In this document: in pieces, positions 61,991 through 64,000 of the stretch
Layout of the letters: each line of letters opens with the position of its first letter
Numbering within the stretch: position 1 is the stretch's first letter
Assembly (NCBI GenBank): GCA_004322425.1
Contig: SCVJ01000024.1
Coordinates: 1-64,000 of the forward strand
Direction of reading: 5' to 3'
From: Chitinophagaceae bacterium
GTDB lineage: Bacteria > Bacteroidota > Bacteroidia > Chitinophagales > Chitinophagaceae
Length of the DNA: 64,000 nt
Program-made: the position numbers and the translations under genes
Notes under the pieces: generated by a model
Told to the model about the DNA's origin: nothing
The model's input: only the letters and a program-made list of their open reading frames with translations
Database searches by the model: none

Positions 61991-64000
61991 TTAATTTTTC
62001 TTACGAAAAAAGTCTGCCAATTTGTTGAACTCTCTTCGGTAAGTTAAACTGCCTCCAAATCGTTTTGATTTGTTGCCCGTTGTAGTATTTCCCGATAAAA
62101 AGTCGGCATTTTCTTTATGAAAAATGGTTGCTCTTACGCTTCCCGATTTATTGATGAGATATTCAATGGCAAAATTGGTAAGGAACTCGGTTTTTATTTG
62201 GGTTGTAGATTGGAATGGCAAATCAAAATTTCCTTCATACGTTAAAACAACTCTATCGTTGAAAAGCGTTTTTGCAACATTTACATTCAAATTGGTTCTG
62301 TCGTAACCAAGTCCCGGATTATTGGTAGTAAAAGGGTTGGGGTTATATAATGATCCAGAGAAATTGACATACAAACCGGGAATTTTTAATTTCTGACTTA
62401 ATAAATTATTAAGCACTCCATTTATTTGTCCTGATAAAAGTCCAGAAATACTGTTCACCACTAAATCAATTCCGGCAAGCGATGACGTAGTTCCCGATGG
62501 TGCGAAGCTGTTGAAAACAACTAGGAAGGCAACTTGCTTGTTAAGTTCATTTTCATTTTTCTGAAGTTGATTTAGTAGAAATGAAACCGCCATATCTTTT
62601 TGTGCGATGCTTTCGGGTGGAAAATCTAATTCAAATGAAATGGAAGGTTGAAACAAATTGCCTCTGAGTTTTGCAATTACATAAACAAAATCACGAAAAG
62701 ATGTGCTGCTGCTTGTTGTGGCCGATCCACCGGATGTTAACGGCGAAAAATCTACTTTTTTATCAGTCTTATAAATGGCATCAATATTAACAGTTGCCTG
62801 ATAAGGATCTCCATTCCATTCAATATAATTGTTAGCATTTTTTTTCAACTCGAAAGGTTTTTTAAAAAAAGATTGAAAAGTAAAAAGATAATTTCCTTCG
62901 TTAATCTGATATCGTCCATGGATGCTGAGCGGTTCAGTAGTTCCGGAAAGAATCCGTAGCGTTCCTTCACCTCGTCCGCGAATTTCATCTCCCGTAATTT
63001 CTTCGGGAATGATTCGAATATTAACCATGGGATTTCCCGTAACTACAACATCATATTTAAGTTTTATCCCGCCACTCTTCGCAACGGAATCGATAATTTC
63101 TCGTCCATATTTTTTCTCAACTAAAAAATCGGCTACACTATTTTTTCTTTGTTGAATGTTAGGAATTGTAACATAGGAACTATCACGTGACGAAGCAGTA
63201 GCCGCTACTTTTAATAATAAATCCGACTCGGGACCTGTAAATGAAAACGATCCAGTGCCCTTGGCATTGCCAAAAAAATCTTGATTGTCCTGTACTGTTG
63301 TATTTAATAATTGCATCGGTTGGTTATCCACTTGCAAGCGAATGTCATAATCCATATTTCTCCACGAATTATGTTTGATGATTCCTTTGCTGAGTGTTGC
63401 CGTATTTTGAGTAATGGGATCAATCAATTTCATTGTTCCCAAATCCAACATATCCTCGGTGAAGCGAATATCTGTATCCAAAATTTTATAAGAACACTGC
63501 GTAAATAAAACTTTCAGTCCTGCGTCGTGTGTTCGAAGTGTTCCAATATATTTTTGATTTCTTCCACTACCAACAATTTTTAAATTCCCTGTGGCATAAC
63601 CTTGTAAGTCTGTAAATAAATTACCAATAAACTGTTCTACAATTTTTATAGGATAATTCTCCGTTTCAATACTGATGCTATTTTCTTTTTTCAGTACAGA
63701 ATCTTTTATATTAAGATTTATAGCAAAACCAACTTTTTCTTTTTCATTCAAATTTTTCCCGGTTGCAAGCAGTTGGCCGGTGCTGCCATTATATTCGAAA
63801 TTGGATTTTACTTGACCAATGGAATCTGTTTCAAATCGTAACTCTTCGGTTTGCACATTACCCGATACAATAAATTTTTGTAAAGGATCTTCAATAGAAA
63901 CTGAGCCTGACACGAGCCCTACAATACTATTTGATTTTGTAAAATAGGGGATGAGGTCTCCCATATTTAGTTTTTTTAGCGAAACCAAAATGTCATTCCA
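61991..64000 (-). CDS. TamB-like translocation/assembly module protein, partial
   Basis: These are the C-terminal 669 codons of a gene whose 5' end lies beyond the right edge. The sequence is long beta-repeat, AsmA/TamB style (GTLRTHDAGLKVLF, GRYQINEGNYLFTFQS). It then has the DUF490/TamB C-terminal region with FSPLTSGG, FLLNQLQKNENELNKQVAFL and NVNVAKTLFNDRVVLTYEG. TamB homologues span the periplasm and move phospholipids to the outer membrane or assist barrel assembly. It reads into the edge without a stop, so the full length is unknown. Confidence 0.87.
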   Translation of the reverse strand, partial: WNDILVSLKKLNMGDLIPYFTKSNSIVGLVSGSVSIEDPLQKFIVSGNVQTEELRFETDSIGQVKSNFEYNGSTGQLLATGKNLNEKEKVGFAINLNIKDSVLKKENSISIETENYPIKIVEQFIGNLFTDLQGYATGNLKIVGSGRNQKYIGTLRTHDAGLKVLFTQCSYKILDTDIRFTEDMLDLGTMKLIDPITQNTATLSKGIIKHNSWRNMDYDIRLQVDNQPMQLLNTTVQDNQDFFGNAKGTGSFSFTGPESDLLLKVAATASSRDSSYVTIPNIQQRKNSVADFLVEKKYGREIIDSVAKSGGIKLKYDVVVTGNPMVNIRIIPEEITGDEIRGRGEGTLRILSGTTEPLSIHGRYQINEGNYLFTFQSFFKKPFELKKNANNYIEWNGDPYQATVNIDAIYKTDKKVDFSPLTSGGSATTSSSTSFRDFVYVIAKLRGNLFQPSISFELDFPPESIAQKDMAVSFLLNQLQKNENELNKQVAFLVVFNSFAPSGTTSSLAGIDLVVNSISGLLSGQINGVLNNLLSQKLKIPGLYVNFSGSLYNPNPFTTNNPGLGYDRTNLNVNVAKTLFNDRVVLTYEGNFDLPFQSTTQIKTEFLTNFAIEYLINKSGSVRATIFHKENADFLSGNTTTGNKSKRFGGSLTYRREFNKLADFFRKKN

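Noticed and set aside
1-64000. CRISPR array, IS element or rRNA operon
   Set aside because: No regularly spaced repeats, transposase genes or rRNA sequence were seen on either strand.

Overview
The window is a chromosomal segment from a low-GC member of the Bacteroidota, most likely a Chitinophagales/Chitinophagaceae-type bacterium. The evidence is the gene content: the rpmB-rpmG-DUF4295-ftsY-rimO cluster, an Oar-like TonB-dependent receptor, a DUF2723 glycosyltransferase-like protein, a Porin_10-like protein, a PorW/SprE-like TPR protein and a bactofilin-AtpZ cluster. Several genes also carry Bacteroidota-type promoters (TTTG, about 20 nt, TAnnTTTG), and Shine-Dalgarno sites are scarce. Gene density is high and no gene-free stretch exceeds about 210 bases. 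I see no rRNA, CRISPR array, insertion sequence or prophage.

Layout. 1-2.4 kb: glutaminyl cyclase (partial) and lpdA on the minus strand, then ribosomal proteins L28 and L33. 2.4-9.3 kb: DUF4295, ftsY, rimO, an S9 peptidase, and a secreted PQQ-type sugar dehydrogenase with its cytochrome c. 9.3-15.9 kb: a complete trpEGDCFBA operon preceded by a 14-residue leader peptide with three tandem Trp codons and a terminator hairpin, which is a classic attenuator. 16-26.2 kb: a TlpA-like thioredoxin, pdxJ, a DUF1905/YdeI protein, ahcY with a perfect inverted repeat around its promoter, a GNAT enzyme, a large metalloprotease/propeller/barrel protein, valS and clpS. 26.3-26.8 kb: tRNA-Val(UAC), a small GIY-YIG nuclease gene whose 3' end runs into a tRNA relic, and tRNA-Val(GAC) on the other strand. 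26.8-43.4 kb: mtaB, an acyltransferase, priA, murB, DUF2723, a SAM hydrolase, an SDR, tRNA-Lys, PBP1A and the PorW/SprE-like protein.

43.5-49.7 kb: a membrane protein, bactofilin, AtpZ and a partner membrane protein without the ATP synthase genes, then an orphan lipoprotein, GNAT, fRMsr, sucC, a conserved unknown lipoprotein and punA. 49.7-51.8 kb: a putative porin. 51.9-58.5 kb is the most accessory-looking block, a metal/redox island. It holds a Cys-rich HYC protein, two heavy-metal-associated (HMA) proteins (one with a 15-Cys tail), a TlpA thioredoxin, an outer-membrane protein, a DtxR-family repressor, and a divergent di-heme oxidoreductase-Rieske-porin operon, with two palindromes between the divergent promoters. 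58.5-64 kb: a TonB-dependent receptor and the C-terminal part of a TamB-like protein that runs off the window.

Most genes are housekeeping. The parts most worth a second look are the tRNA/GIY-YIG locus, the trp attenuator with a nearly leaderless leader peptide, the ahcY inverted repeat and the metal/redox island.
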